From: an uncultured Oceanisphaera sp.
Lineage (GTDB): Bacteria; Pseudomonadota; Gammaproteobacteria; Enterobacterales; Aeromonadaceae
DNA length: 64,000 nucleotides
Assembly: GCF_947495715.1 (NCBI RefSeq)
Contig: NZ_CANLZU010000011.1
Coordinates: 1 to 64,000 of the forward strand
Direction of reading: 5' to 3'
The notes beneath the pieces were generated by a model. The model was not told where the DNA came from, did not search any database, and saw only the letters and a list, made by a program, of their open reading frames with translations. Both the position numbers and the translations under genes were made by a program. This document shows, piece by piece, positions 27,183 through 36,597 of the stretch (positions are counted from its first letter, which is position 1; the number at the start of each line of letters is the position of its first letter).

Positions 27183-28457
27183 TCACACGCCCAGCTTGTC
27201 GCGCAGGCTGTAGTAGGCGGCTCCCATGGCAGTGAACGGCACCTGAAAGCGGCGTCCGCCGAAGAAGGGCAGATGCGGCAGCCTGGCGAAGGCTTCGAAC
27301 CGCTCGGCCTGCCCCTTGAGCACTTCTGCCAGCAATCGGCCCGCCAGGTGGGTACAGGTTACCCCGTGGCCGCTGTAACCCTGCATGTAATAGACGTTGG
27401 GCTCCAGCCGCCCGAACTGGGGCAGGCGCGACAGGGTCAGCAGGAAGTTGCCGCTCCAGCGATAGTCGATCTTCACCCCCTTCAGTTGGGGGAAGGTTTG
27501 CAGCAACTTGGGCACTACCAATCGCTCTATGTCATCCGGATCCCGGGCGCCGTACACCACGCCACCGCCGTAGATCAGCCGGCGATCGCCGCTGAGGCGA
27601 AAGTAATCCAGCAGGTAGTTACAGTCTTCCACACAGTAATTATTGGGGATCAGGCTGGACGCCTGCGCTTCGCTCAGCGGCTCTGTGGTGATCACCTGAC
27701 TGCCACAGGGCATGGCCTTGGCCGCCAGTTTCGGATCCAGATTACCGAGGTAGGCGTTGCCCGCCATCACCACGAAGTTGGCTTCAACTCTTCCCTTGGC
27801 GGTCACTACCGTCGCCGGATCTCCGTGTTTGATGTCGACGGCCGCCGACTGTTCGAAGATGCGCCCGCCAAGCTTGCGAATCGCTTCGGCTTCGCCCAGC
27901 GCCAGGTTGAGCGGATGAATATGACCACCTCGGTGATCGAGCAGCGCGCCCTCATAGGCTTGAGTGTCTATTTCTTTGCGCACCTGTTCGGTATCCAGCA
28001 GCTCCAGATCCTGATGGCCGTAACGCTCCCAGTCGGCTTTTTGCGCCCGCAGCGCTTCCAGCTGCCGCTTGTTGAGAGCGGCGAAGATGCCGCCGGGGCG
28101 AAAATCGCAATCGATCTGGTACTGCTCGATGCGGCTGCGAATGATGTCGCCCCCTTCGAACATCATGCTGCCCAGCATGCGGGCGGTATCCTGGCCATAA
28201 CGGGATTCGATCACCCCGATATCCCGACTATAGGAATTGACGATTTGGCCGCCGTTACGGCCACTGGCGCCATAGCCGATGCGACTGGCTTCCAGCAGCA
28301 CCACGTCGAACCCGGCCTCGACCAGAAACAGGGCGGTAGAAAGCCCGGTGTAACCGCCGCCGACCACACACACATCGCAGCGAATGTCGTCGGTCAGTTG
28401 CGGCCAGGGCGCATGCTGGTTGGCCGAGGCGGCGTAATAGCTGTTTACATGCTGCAT
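27183..28457 (-). CDS. puuB: Gamma-glutamylputrescine oxidoreductase
   Basis: An FAD-dependent DAO-family oxidase that turns gamma-glutamylputrescine into gamma-glutamyl-aminobutyraldehyde. The 424-aa protein has the dinucleotide loop VCVVGGGYTGLSTAL near residue 30, the GYGASGRNGGQ block, and the C-terminal FAD segment YYMQGYSGHGVTCTHLAG. ATG 28457 follows AGGAGGAATTTGTAC. It is the last gene of puuD-puuC-puuB. A general glycine/amine oxidase is less likely given its neighbours. Confidence 0.92.
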   Translation of the reverse strand: MQHVNSYYAASANQHAPWPQLTDDIRCDVCVVGGGYTGLSTALFLVEAGFDVVLLEASRIGYGASGRNGGQIVNSYSRDIGVIESRYGQDTARMLGSMMFEGGDIIRSRIEQYQIDCDFRPGGIFAALNKRQLEALRAQKADWERYGHQDLELLDTEQVRKEIDTQAYEGALLDHRGGHIHPLNLALGEAEAIRKLGGRIFEQSAAVDIKHGDPATVVTAKGRVEANFVVMAGNAYLGNLDPKLAAKAMPCGSQVITTEPLSEAQASSLIPNNYCVEDCNYLLDYFRLSGDRRLIYGGGVVYGARDPDDIERLVVPKLLQTFPQLKGVKIDYRWSGNFLLTLSRLPQFGRLEPNVYYMQGYSGHGVTCTHLAGRLLAEVLKGQAERFEAFARLPHLPFFGGRRFQVPFTAMGAAYYSLRDKLGV

Positions 28458-28498
28458 GTACAAATTCCTCCTGTGTCTACCTCAGTATCCATCACGGG

Positions 28499-28560
28499 GT
28501 CATACCGGGCTTGACCCGGTATCTTTCTGCAAGAAGATCCTGGCTTTCGTCAGGATGACG
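28499..28560. repeat. Double-hairpin palindromic repeat between puuC and puuB
   Basis: ATACCGGG/CCCGGTAT forms an 8-bp stem around CTTGA, and ATCCTG/CAGGAT forms a second stem. Both are enclosed by GTCAT...ATGAC ends. This has the form of a widespread intergenic repeat family in Proteobacteria. It lies within the operon. Confidence 0.7.
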
Positions 28561-28570
28561 CTCTGAGGGC

Positions 28571-30055
28571 TTAATCCAGCGACAGCCAGGTGGTCTTGAG
28601 TTCGGTGAATTTTTCCAGCGCGTGCAACGATTTGTCCCGGCCATTACCGCTTTGCTTGACGCCGCCGAAGGGCACCGTCATGTCGCCGTCGTTGTAGTTA
28701 TTGATGAATACAGATCCGGCCTTGAGCTTGCGGGACAACCGATGCGCACGACGCAGATCCGAGGTCCAGACCCCGGCGCCCAGGCCGTATTTGCTGTCGT
28801 TGGCCAGCCGCAGCGCTTCTTCCTCATCGGTGAAGGTGGTGACCGCCAGTACCGGGCCGAAGATTTCTTCCTTCGCCACCGTCATGTGCGGATTAACCTG
28901 CTCCAGCACGGTCGGTCCCATGAAGTTACCGTTCTGACTGCGACCGTCCAGGCTCAGCACGGCACCGGCGTCCAGCCCTTCGGTGATGTAACGGCACACG
29001 CTGCCATGATGTTCGGCGTCGATAAGTGTGCCCATTATCGATTCGGGATCGAGCGGATCCATCGGCTTGAAGGCGGCGGCGGCTTTCTTCAGCTCGGCCA
29101 TGAAGGCGTCCTTGATGCTTTCCTCCACCAGCAGCCGGGTGCCGGCGATACACACCTGCCCCTGGTTGTAGAAGATACCGGCGGCGGAAGCCTTGGCCGC
29201 CCTGGCCAGATCCGGACAATCGGCAAACACCAGGTTGGCGCTCTTGCCGCCGGCTTCAAGCCAGATGCGTTTCATGTTCGACTGACCGGCATACTCCATC
29301 AGCAGCCGCCCCACCCCGGTAGAGCCGGTAAAGGTCAGGCAGTCCACATCCTGATGCAGCGCCAGCGCCTTGCCCGCCTCGTGCCCCAGGCCGGGCAGCA
29401 CGTTGAGCACGCCGTCGGGCAGGCCGGCTTCTTTGGCCAGGGCGCCGAGACGAATGGCGGTGAGCGGTGATTTTTCCGAGGGCTTGAGGATCACCGAGTT
29501 GCCCGTCGCCAGCGCCGGGCCCAGTTTCCAGCAGGCCAGCAACAGCGGGAAGTTCCACGGCACTATGGCCGCCACCACGCCGATGGGCTCGCGGCTGATC
29601 AGCGCCAGGGCGCCGGGGTCGGTAGGGGCGATTTCGCCGTAGACCTTGTCCACCGCTTCCGCATACCAGCGAATGGCGCGGGCGGCACCGGGAATATCAT
29701 CGCGCAGGCTGTGGCGAATCGGCTTGCCGGTGTCCAGGGTTTCCAGCAGCGCCAGCTCTTCTTTGTGCTCGTCCATCAGCTCGGCCAGGCGCAGCAATAC
29801 CGCCTTGCGCCGGCTCGGGGCCGACTCGGACCAGACGCCGGACTCGAAGCTGAGACGCGCCACCGCCACGGCGGCGTCCACATCCGCCTGCTGAGCCCGG
29901 CTCACTTCGGCCAACGGCCGCTCGGTGGCCGGATTGATGCGGCTAAAGGTTTCACCGCCCCGGGCTTGCTGATATTCGCCGGCAATAAACAAGCGGTGCT
30001 CTATGGTCAGCGCTTTCGCCTGTGCCTGCCAATAGGCCTTGTTTCTGTGTTCCAT
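28571..30055 (-). CDS. puuC: Gamma-glutamyl-gamma-aminobutyraldehyde dehydrogenase
   Basis: An NAD(P)-dependent aldehyde dehydrogenase acting third in the Puu putrescine pathway. The protein is 494 aa. The active-site Cys is in NQGQVCIAGTR and the general-base Glu in LEAGGKSANLVF. VPWNFPLLLACWKLGPAL and FTGSTGVGRLL are also family motifs. ATG 30055 follows GGGGAGATCGTT. It lies 39 nt after puuD and is separated from puuB by a palindromic repeat. Confidence 0.94.
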   Translation of the reverse strand: MEHRNKAYWQAQAKALTIEHRLFIAGEYQQARGGETFSRINPATERPLAEVSRAQQADVDAAVAVARLSFESGVWSESAPSRRKAVLLRLAELMDEHKEELALLETLDTGKPIRHSLRDDIPGAARAIRWYAEAVDKVYGEIAPTDPGALALISREPIGVVAAIVPWNFPLLLACWKLGPALATGNSVILKPSEKSPLTAIRLGALAKEAGLPDGVLNVLPGLGHEAGKALALHQDVDCLTFTGSTGVGRLLMEYAGQSNMKRIWLEAGGKSANLVFADCPDLARAAKASAAGIFYNQGQVCIAGTRLLVEESIKDAFMAELKKAAAAFKPMDPLDPESIMGTLIDAEHHGSVCRYITEGLDAGAVLSLDGRSQNGNFMGPTVLEQVNPHMTVAKEEIFGPVLAVTTFTDEEEALRLANDSKYGLGAGVWTSDLRRAHRLSRKLKAGSVFINNYNDGDMTVPFGGVKQSGNGRDKSLHALEKFTELKTTWLSLD

Positions 30056-30094
30056 AACGATCTCCCCGTTTCGTTGCAGCAAGCGACCTCGGCA

Positions 30095-30865
30095 CTAGCG
30101 CCGATCCTTACCCTTGCCGGCATGATACCGGCGACAGGCCGCAATAAAGCCATCAAACAAGGCGCGAGACAGGGAGTTATTCCGGCTCTGCCACTCCGGA
30201 TGCCACTGCACCCCCAGGGCGAAGGGATGATCGAGCAGGCTGATGGCTTCCACCAGACCGTCGGGCGCCGTGGCCTCGACCCGGGCACCTTCCCCCACCT
30301 GTTTCGTGCCCTGCATGTGTAACGAGTTAACCTGCTGTGTCTCCGAACCTGCCAGCCGACTCAATAGGCCGCCGTCACTCGGTATTATGTTGTGCGCAGG
30401 GCCGTATTGCTGTTCCAGAGTCAAAGTCTTGTCTTCCCGGTGTTCCTCGAACAGATTTGTCTCGTGCAGCCGACGATGCAGGCGGCCCCCGCTGGCCACC
30501 ACCATTTCCTGAAAGCCCCGGCAGATGCCGAGCAGCGGCATCTGCCGCGCTTGTGACGCCGCTATTAGTTGCAGGCTGAGTCGATCCCGACCAGGATCTG
30601 TGTGGGGCTCATCGCCACTTTCACCGTAATGATGCGGCTCCATGTTACTGTAGCTGCCGGTGAGCAGCAGGCCGTCGAGCATGGTCAGCGCCTGGGTCAG
30701 ACTCTGTTCGTCTTCTACCAATCCATGCGCCAGCGGAAACGGCAGCGCACCGGCAGCCAACAGGGCATCAAGGTATTTCTGCTGCAGCGTCATCGCCGGG
30801 TGCGGCCCCAGCTGTTGCCGACACATCACCACACCAATCAGCGGTCTGTACGCTGCTTTCACCAT
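30095..30865 (-). CDS. puuD: Gamma-glutamyl-GABA hydrolase
   Basis: A class I glutamine amidotransferase-like hydrolase that releases GABA and glutamate in the last Puu step. The 256-aa protein has the nucleophile Cys in LGICRGFQEMVVA and the catalytic His-x-Glu in GVQWHPEWQS. GESGDEPHTDPGRD is characteristic of PuuD. ATG 30865 (GTG 30868 is an alternative) follows GAGGGAAG. puuA and puuP are not in this window, so the cluster is partial. Confidence 0.94.
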   Translation of the reverse strand: MVKAAYRPLIGVVMCRQQLGPHPAMTLQQKYLDALLAAGALPFPLAHGLVEDEQSLTQALTMLDGLLLTGSYSNMEPHHYGESGDEPHTDPGRDRLSLQLIAASQARQMPLLGICRGFQEMVVASGGRLHRRLHETNLFEEHREDKTLTLEQQYGPAHNIIPSDGGLLSRLAGSETQQVNSLHMQGTKQVGEGARVEATAPDGLVEAISLLDHPFALGVQWHPEWQSRNNSLSRALFDGFIAACRRYHAGKGKDRR

Positions 30866-30912
30866 CACACTTCCCTCTCAGAGATGCTATCCAGTGCTCA
30901 TTTTGACCATAA

Positions 30913-30941
30913 AATATCCGCTGGTAACAGACTTATATCAA
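30913..30941 (-). promoter_or_regulatory. Candidate promoter of puuDCB
   Basis: On the minus strand TTGATA (30941-30936) and GATATT (30918-30913) are 17 bp apart, about 40 bases upstream of the puuD start. It starts only a few bases from the 3' end of the EAL-regulator gene. Confidence 0.4.
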
Positions 30942-30944
30942 AAA

Positions 30945-32687
30945 TCACCTCATGGCATTGTGCTGTTGGGTATAGGCAATAAACGCCGCCGGCTTCAGCG
31001 GCGGAGAATACCAGTAGCCTTGCACCAGGGTGCAGCCCATGCCCCTGAGCAAGTCGATATGTTCGACCCGCTCCACGCCTTCCGCCACCGTGACGCAGCC
31101 CAGGTTACGGGCCATGTTGATCACCGTTTCCACCAGCCGCCGGTCCTGGCAATCGGTATCCATCTCGTCGATAAAGGCGCGGTCGATCTTCAACACAGAT
31201 ACCGGCATTAATTTGAGGTAGGCCAGCGAAGAATAACCGGTACCAAAGTCATCGATGGCAATCGAAATGCCCTGCTCCGCCAATTGCTGCAACTGACTCA
31301 GTGCCAGCTCCATGTTCTGCATCAGACCCGACTCGGTCACCTCCACTTCCAGCGCCCCTCTGGGCAGGCGGCTTTGCTGAAGCCGGGTGATCAACTGGTC
31401 GGCAAAGCCGGGCTGCATCAGCTGCAATGCCGCCACATTCACCGCGACCTTGAAGTCCGCTGCCACCGATTCCTGCTCCAGCCAGCATTCCAGCTGACGG
31501 ATGGCGGTGTCGATCACCCAGTCTCCCAGCCGCAGAATATCTCCACTGGCTTCGGCAATGGGAATGAAGTCCACCGGTGAGATAAAACCCAGCTCGGGAT
31601 GAACCCAGCGCAGCAGGGCTTCGGCGCCGGTTACCCGACCGCTGTGCAGGTTCACCTTGGGCTGATAAACCAGAAACAGTTCTTGATTATCTATCGCGGC
31701 ATGCAGCGCCTGGCGGCGACGGTTAATAGCCAGCAGATCCTGCTCCAGTACCGGCTGATAGCATTGCCAGCAATTATGCTCGGTCGGCAGCGCCATCGAG
31801 GCCAGTCGCACCAGGTGCTCGGGTGACCGATGAGCAAAACCGCTGTGACTGACCCCGATGCGGACTTTCAGGTACAACAGCAGATGCTCGACTTCAAACG
31901 CCAGGCTGACCACCGCCACCAGTTCATTCGCTCGCCGAGCGATGTCCTGCTCGCCGATGCCGTCAAACTCCAGCAGCAGCCATTCGTTGCCGCCCCACAC
32001 CCCCAGTTGCCGACGCAGCGATCCCGGTAGCCGCTGCAGGCGCTCCCCCACCGCTCGGCTCAGGGCTTCTGCTATCCCGTAACCGTGCACCCGGGCAATG
32101 TCGTCCATTCCCTCCAGCACAATAAAGTACACCACCGCCTCGCGGCCCTGCTGCAGCCACTCGAGCAGGCCACGGCGGTTGGGGAGTTCGGTCTGCGGGT
32201 CGGTCAGCGACAAACGATGCAGGTCGGCGGTACGCTGCTTCACCAGCTCTTCCAGCAGCTCGGCCCGACTGCTGCGCTCACGCAACAGAAAATGCAGCTC
32301 CAGGGTATTGTGAATGCGCTGCAGCACCTCGAAACGGTCGAAGGGCTTGGGCAAAAAATCCCGCGCCCCCAGATTCAGCGCCTGCAGACGTGTATCGGGA
32401 TCGGTCTGGGCACTGAGCACAATCACCGGCGGCGCCTGATTTTTCCAGTGGGTCTTCAACCGCTCCAGCACCTGATAGCCGTTGATATGGGGCATGTGAA
32501 TATCGAGCAGCAACAGGTCGGGCATGCCGGCTTCCAGCAGCGCCTCGAGTCGGCGTGGGTCGGTTTCGCCCCGTACGCCCCGATAGCCATAGTCTTCCAG
32601 CTGCTGGACCAACAATTCGACGTTAATCGGGTTGTCGTCGAGCACCAGAATATCGGCATCTTTGTAAACCAGAGGAATTTTTGGCAT
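30945..32687 (-). CDS. Response regulator with degenerate GGDEF and intact EAL domain
   Basis: A predicted c-di-GMP phosphodiesterase under two-component control. It is 580 aa. The receiver domain (about 10-125) has the phospho-acceptor Asp in LLLLDIHMPHINGY and the lysine in DFLPKPFD. The GGDEF-like domain (about 165-310) reads GGNEW at the active loop, so cyclase activity is unlikely. The EAL domain (about 325-570) has AEALLRW, the metal-binding DDFGTGYSS and KIDRAFI intact. It overlaps the hybrid kinase stop by 1 nt and is probably its partner. Lowering c-di-GMP would oppose the cellulose system of this window (inference). Confidence 0.9.
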   Translation of the reverse strand: MPKIPLVYKDADILVLDDNPINVELLVQQLEDYGYRGVRGETDPRRLEALLEAGMPDLLLLDIHMPHINGYQVLERLKTHWKNQAPPVIVLSAQTDPDTRLQALNLGARDFLPKPFDRFEVLQRIHNTLELHFLLRERSSRAELLEELVKQRTADLHRLSLTDPQTELPNRRGLLEWLQQGREAVVYFIVLEGMDDIARVHGYGIAEALSRAVGERLQRLPGSLRRQLGVWGGNEWLLLEFDGIGEQDIARRANELVAVVSLAFEVEHLLLYLKVRIGVSHSGFAHRSPEHLVRLASMALPTEHNCWQCYQPVLEQDLLAINRRRQALHAAIDNQELFLVYQPKVNLHSGRVTGAEALLRWVHPELGFISPVDFIPIAEASGDILRLGDWVIDTAIRQLECWLEQESVAADFKVAVNVAALQLMQPGFADQLITRLQQSRLPRGALEVEVTESGLMQNMELALSQLQQLAEQGISIAIDDFGTGYSSLAYLKLMPVSVLKIDRAFIDEMDTDCQDRRLVETVINMARNLGCVTVAEGVERVEHIDLLRGMGCTLVQGYWYSPPLKPAAFIAYTQQHNAMR

Positions 32688-35335
32688 CAGTCCACAGGCT
32701 CCAGCAAGTCATCCAGCACCTTCAGCAGCCGGAGTATATCGATGGGTTTGGTCAGATAATCCCGAAATCCGGCCTTGCTCGCACGCTTGATGTCTTCCGG
32801 CATGGCATTGGCCGACAGGGCGACGATGGGAATGGTACGGGTCAGCGGATGGCGCCCGAACAGCCCGGCCGCTTCAATCCCGCTCATGCCCGGCAGGCTG
32901 ATGTCCATCAGGATCAAATCCGGCGGGTTCGAGCAGGCTATTTCAAAGGCCAGCTCGGCCGAGTGCACGCACTCGAGTTGCATGCCTGGCCGCTCTTCAA
33001 ATACTTCAGCCATCAGCCGCTGGTTGGCCGGGTTGTCTTCCACATAGAGCACGGTGCGCCGCGCCCCTGCAACCGGTTCGGCCTGGGGTTCCTGGTACAG
33101 ATCAGCCACCGCCTTTCGCGAAGAAGACACCGCCAACGGCAGGCAGAACCAGAACTCGCACCCTTCACCATGATGATTATCGACCCCGATACGTCCTCCC
33201 ATCTGTTCGAGAATACTCTTGGTCAGTGCCAGCCCGACACCGGTGCCTTCAATGGCGCCATTTTCCGCCCCCAGTCGATTGAAGGGCTGAAACAGCTGTT
33301 CCAGATACAGGGGATCTATGCCCGGCCCCGTGTCTCGTACCGAGACCCGCAATAGGTCGGCGTGCTGACGGCAACCAATATAGACCTTCCCCTCGGAACG
33401 GTTATATTTGATAGCATTGGAAATCAGGTTGATCATTACCTGTTTCAGCCGGGTGTAGTCGGCCAGCACCGCCGGCATGCGGTTCAGCGCCGCATCAATA
33501 TGCAGCGCCACCCCCTGTTGCCGGGCGATGGGCATCAGGGTGTCACAGGCATCATCAATCACTTCGCGCGGCTGTATCGCTTCGAGCGACATATTGATGC
33601 GACCGGCTTCGATGCGCGCCAGATCCAGCACTTCGTTAATCAGATTGAGCAGATGGCTGCCACTCTTGTAAATCTGCTCCACCTGTCGCAACTGCCGTTC
33701 GTCAAGCGACGCGCGTTTATTGCTCTGCAGCAGCTGGGCAAAGCCCATGATGGCATTAAGCGGTGTGCGCAGCTCGTGGCTCATGGATGACAGAAAATCG
33801 GTCTTGGCGCGGCTGGCCTGCTCGGCCTGATCGCGCGCCTGACGCAATTGCTCGGTAAATTGCTCACGTTCGTTTAGCTGGCGATACAACTTGATCAGCA
33901 GGGCGCAAGTGGAGGTAAAGGGCTCCAGCCAGGACACCAGATCCTGATCATAGTCTTCACCGCCATTGGCGATGGCATACATACCGATGACGGTGCCCTC
34001 GTCGAGAATGGGGACACCCAGATAATTATGCAACGGCGGATGACCCGGTGGAAAACCACCCCGGCGCTCGTCACTGTCCATGCCGTTGCTGAGTACGGTA
34101 TTGCCCTGGGCAAACACCTGGCCCAGCATGCTGTGCGGGTTGGTCAGCTTCATCTCGCCCGCCTGCAGTTTCTGCATCAACTGGCGCGATTCCTCGTTCC
34201 AGGACAAGTCAGTAATAGCGTGAATTTTCAGCTCGGGTTGCCCCTGTTCCGACAAGACTTCGCCAATCAGCGAATAGTCACTGTCGGTCAGCTCGCGCAG
34301 GGCTTCCTGCAGAAAGCTCCACAAGCGGTTGCCGGACATCAGCGCATGGTAGTCGGTCAGTCCCTTGTGCAACACGCTCAGCAGGCGCTGCTGCTTTTGC
34401 AGCTGGCGGGCCGCGCTCCGCTCGCGCTGTTCCGCCTCATGCATTTCGGTCAGATCGGTCAGAATGCCGATAAACTCCATTTGCCGAGGCTGATGCGAAT
34501 CGACCACCCGACCCACCGCCAGATGCACCGGCACCTGATGACCGCTCTTGTGCAACGCCGACACTCGACGTCCCTTGCCGATCACCTTGGGCTGCCCGCT
34601 CTCGATATAATTGTGCAAATACTGATCGTGATGGGCGGACCACTGTTCCGGCATCAGAGCACTGACATTTTTTTCCAGTAATTCCGCTCGCCGATAGCCG
34701 AGCAGGCTCAGGGCATAATCGTTGATTTCCTGAATGATTCCTCGACCGTCAATCCGCACTATGCCGGCTGCCGCCCCCTGGGTAATGGCTTCGTAACGCG
34801 CCAGCCGATGATCGCTGACCATGCACTGGTTGCCGAGCAGCTGCCGTTGCTGATGCAGCTGAATCAATTGCTCGGTCTGTTTTGCCAGCAATTGCAGTTG
34901 TCGCCATTCATCCTCATCGAGACGGCGCGACCGAGTATCGATGACACACAGGGTTCCCAGACTCATCCCGGATTCCAGCACCAAGGGAATACCGGCATAA
35001 AAGCGAATATGTGGCGCACCGGTTACCAGCGGATTATCGGCAAAACGGGGGTCCAGCGTGGCATCTTCCACCACCAGCGGCTCGCCATCGGCCACCACAT
35101 GACCACAAAATGAAATATCCCGCCCGGTTTCACAGCTGTCCACGCCGACTCGGGCCTTGAACCACTGTCGATCTTTATCCACCAGTGACACCAATGCTAT
35201 CGGAACCTTCAACAGCAGCGCCGTCAGCTCGACCAGCTGTTCAAAAGCAGGTTCGGACGGCGAGTCCAGCAACTGCAACTCATGAAGTTGAGCCAACCTG
35301 GCTGCTTCGTTTTCGGGAAACTGGGGAGTGATCAT
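32687..35335 (-). CDS. Hybrid sensor histidine kinase (GAF-PAS-GAF-HisKA-HATPase-REC)
   Basis: A soluble sensor kinase of 882 aa with no membrane helix. An N-terminal GAF domain (about 20-165, with ISFCGHVVADGEPLVV) is followed by a PAS domain (about 185-300), a second GAF-like domain (about 330-480), and a coiled coil. The HisKA phospho-His lies in MSHELRTPLNAIMGF. The HATPase has INLISNAIKYN and GTGVGLALTKSIL. A C-terminal receiver follows with Asp in LILMDISLPGMSG. ATG 35335 is chosen because the GAF domain begins at once; upstream ATG codons to 35467 lack a good binding site. It is paired with the EAL regulator downstream. Confidence 0.88.
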   Translation of the reverse strand: MITPQFPENEAARLAQLHELQLLDSPSEPAFEQLVELTALLLKVPIALVSLVDKDRQWFKARVGVDSCETGRDISFCGHVVADGEPLVVEDATLDPRFADNPLVTGAPHIRFYAGIPLVLESGMSLGTLCVIDTRSRRLDEDEWRQLQLLAKQTEQLIQLHQQRQLLGNQCMVSDHRLARYEAITQGAAAGIVRIDGRGIIQEINDYALSLLGYRRAELLEKNVSALMPEQWSAHHDQYLHNYIESGQPKVIGKGRRVSALHKSGHQVPVHLAVGRVVDSHQPRQMEFIGILTDLTEMHEAEQRERSAARQLQKQQRLLSVLHKGLTDYHALMSGNRLWSFLQEALRELTDSDYSLIGEVLSEQGQPELKIHAITDLSWNEESRQLMQKLQAGEMKLTNPHSMLGQVFAQGNTVLSNGMDSDERRGGFPPGHPPLHNYLGVPILDEGTVIGMYAIANGGEDYDQDLVSWLEPFTSTCALLIKLYRQLNEREQFTEQLRQARDQAEQASRAKTDFLSSMSHELRTPLNAIMGFAQLLQSNKRASLDERQLRQVEQIYKSGSHLLNLINEVLDLARIEAGRINMSLEAIQPREVIDDACDTLMPIARQQGVALHIDAALNRMPAVLADYTRLKQVMINLISNAIKYNRSEGKVYIGCRQHADLLRVSVRDTGPGIDPLYLEQLFQPFNRLGAENGAIEGTGVGLALTKSILEQMGGRIGVDNHHGEGCEFWFCLPLAVSSSRKAVADLYQEPQAEPVAGARRTVLYVEDNPANQRLMAEVFEERPGMQLECVHSAELAFEIACSNPPDLILMDISLPGMSGIEAAGLFGRHPLTRTIPIVALSANAMPEDIKRASKAGFRDYLTKPIDILRLLKVLDDLLEPVD

Positions 35336-35471
35336 AAAAATCCGGCAATATGGAGGCGAAATGGAACCCGTTGTAAGCGGCACTGATTGGGGACTGTAAC
35401 CGTTTATAAGCTCCATGTGGAGCATGTTTAGACCTTTTATTGATCTTGAACCGCGTCGGTCACCCACAATG

Positions 35472-35498
35472 AAAAAGGCTCCCGAAGGAGCCTTTTTT
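35472..35498 (-). terminator. Terminator of the cytochrome bd operon
   Basis: AAAAAGGCTCC pairs with GGAGCCTTTTTT around CGAA. It lies two bases beyond the stop of the last small gene of the oxidase operon. The A- and T-runs on both sides would also work in the other orientation. Confidence 0.93.
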
Positions 35499-35499
35499 A

Positions 35500-35607
35500 T
35501 CAGATGCCGAGGGCCAGTTTAATGGCCATGCCTACCAGAGTCACGGCCAGCACACCGGCCAGATAAAGCACGGCAAACCAGAGCCAGCTCTTTTTACGAT
35601 TCGCCAT
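35500..35607 (-). CDS. DUF2474/CioZ-like small subunit of cytochrome bd
   Basis: A 35-aa peptide: short basic N-terminus (MANRKKSW), then one membrane helix (LWFAVLYLAGVLAVTLVGMAI). Small single-helix proteins of the DUF2474 type are encoded after cydB in CIO-type oxidase operons and take the place that CydX has in E. coli. ATG 35607 overlaps the cydB stop as TGATG. The basis is size, topology and position rather than strong sequence identity. Confidence 0.8.
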   Translation of the reverse strand: MANRKKSWLWFAVLYLAGVLAVTLVGMAIKLALGI

Positions 35608-36596
35608 CAGTAACCCTCTTCGAAATCCTCGACCTTGCCGGAGAAAATGCGATAGCCCCACAGGGTATAGGCGCAGATCAGCGGCAGAAAGATAAGAATG
35701 CCCGGCAGCAGAAATTTGAGGCTGGAATCCGGCGCGCTGGCCTGCCACAGGGTCAGTTGATGGGGAATAAGATAAGGGAACAGTCCCACCACCAGACCGG
35801 CAAAACCGAGCACGAACAGTCCGACCGCCAGCCAGAAGGGCCGGGTCTCGTGGGGTTCACCATCCAGATCCCGATACAGTAACCAGCCGAGCAAAGCGCT
35901 GAGCAAGGGCAGCGGCAGCAACAGCAGGAAATTGATGCCATCCAGCCAGCGCGCCCTTACCTCGGTGTTGGCGTACAGGGTCCACAGGCTGACGATCACC
36001 AGAATCGCCATGATGGTCAGCACCAGCTTGCGCCCCAAATGAGCAGAGCGCGCCATGATCGGCCCCCGGCTTTTCATCACCAGATAGCAGCAGGCCAGCA
36101 GCGCATAGGCCACCATCAGCGCAAAACCGGTGAACACGCTGAACGGTGTCAGCCAGTCCAGCGCGCCCTGCTGACCCGCTTCCACGCCCTGCACCACGGC
36201 GCCGAGAATGGCGCCCTGGCAGAAGGTGGCTACGGTAGAGCCGAGAAAGAAGGACTTGTCCCACCAGGGCTTGGAGCGGTGCGACTTGAAGCGGTATTCA
36301 AACGCCACACCCCGAAAGATAAGCCCGATCAGCATGATGATGATCGGCGTATACATGGTGGAAAGAATACCCGCGTAAGCGGCGGGAAAGGCGGCAAACA
36401 GCACCACGCCGCCAAAGACCAACCAGGTTTCGTTACCGTCCCACACGTGGGAGATGGAGCGCATCATGTGATCGCGCTCGCCTTCGCTCCTGAACCAGGG
36501 GTAGAGGATGCCGAGGCCGAGGTCGAAACCGTCCAGCACCACGTACATCAGCACCGCAAAGCCCAGCAATAAATAATAAAACAGCGCCAGATCCAT
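35607..36596 (-). CDS. cydB: Cytochrome bd (CIO-type) quinol oxidase subunit II
   Basis: The 329-aa membrane subunit of the bd oxidase. DGFDLGLGILYPW near the N-terminus, GNETWLVFGGVVLFAAFP and FRGVAFEYRFK are family hallmarks, and about eight helices can be counted. Its length is closer to CioB (about 335) than to E. coli CydB (379). ATG 36596 sits one base after the cydA stop; a longer frame to 36617 overlaps cydA without need. Confidence 0.95.
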   Translation of the reverse strand: MDLALFYYLLLGFAVLMYVVLDGFDLGLGILYPWFRSEGERDHMMRSISHVWDGNETWLVFGGVVLFAAFPAAYAGILSTMYTPIIIMLIGLIFRGVAFEYRFKSHRSKPWWDKSFFLGSTVATFCQGAILGAVVQGVEAGQQGALDWLTPFSVFTGFALMVAYALLACCYLVMKSRGPIMARSAHLGRKLVLTIMAILVIVSLWTLYANTEVRARWLDGINFLLLLPLPLLSALLGWLLYRDLDGEPHETRPFWLAVGLFVLGFAGLVVGLFPYLIPHQLTLWQASAPDSSLKFLLPGILIFLPLICAYTLWGYRIFSGKVEDFEEGY

Positions 36597-36597
36597 G

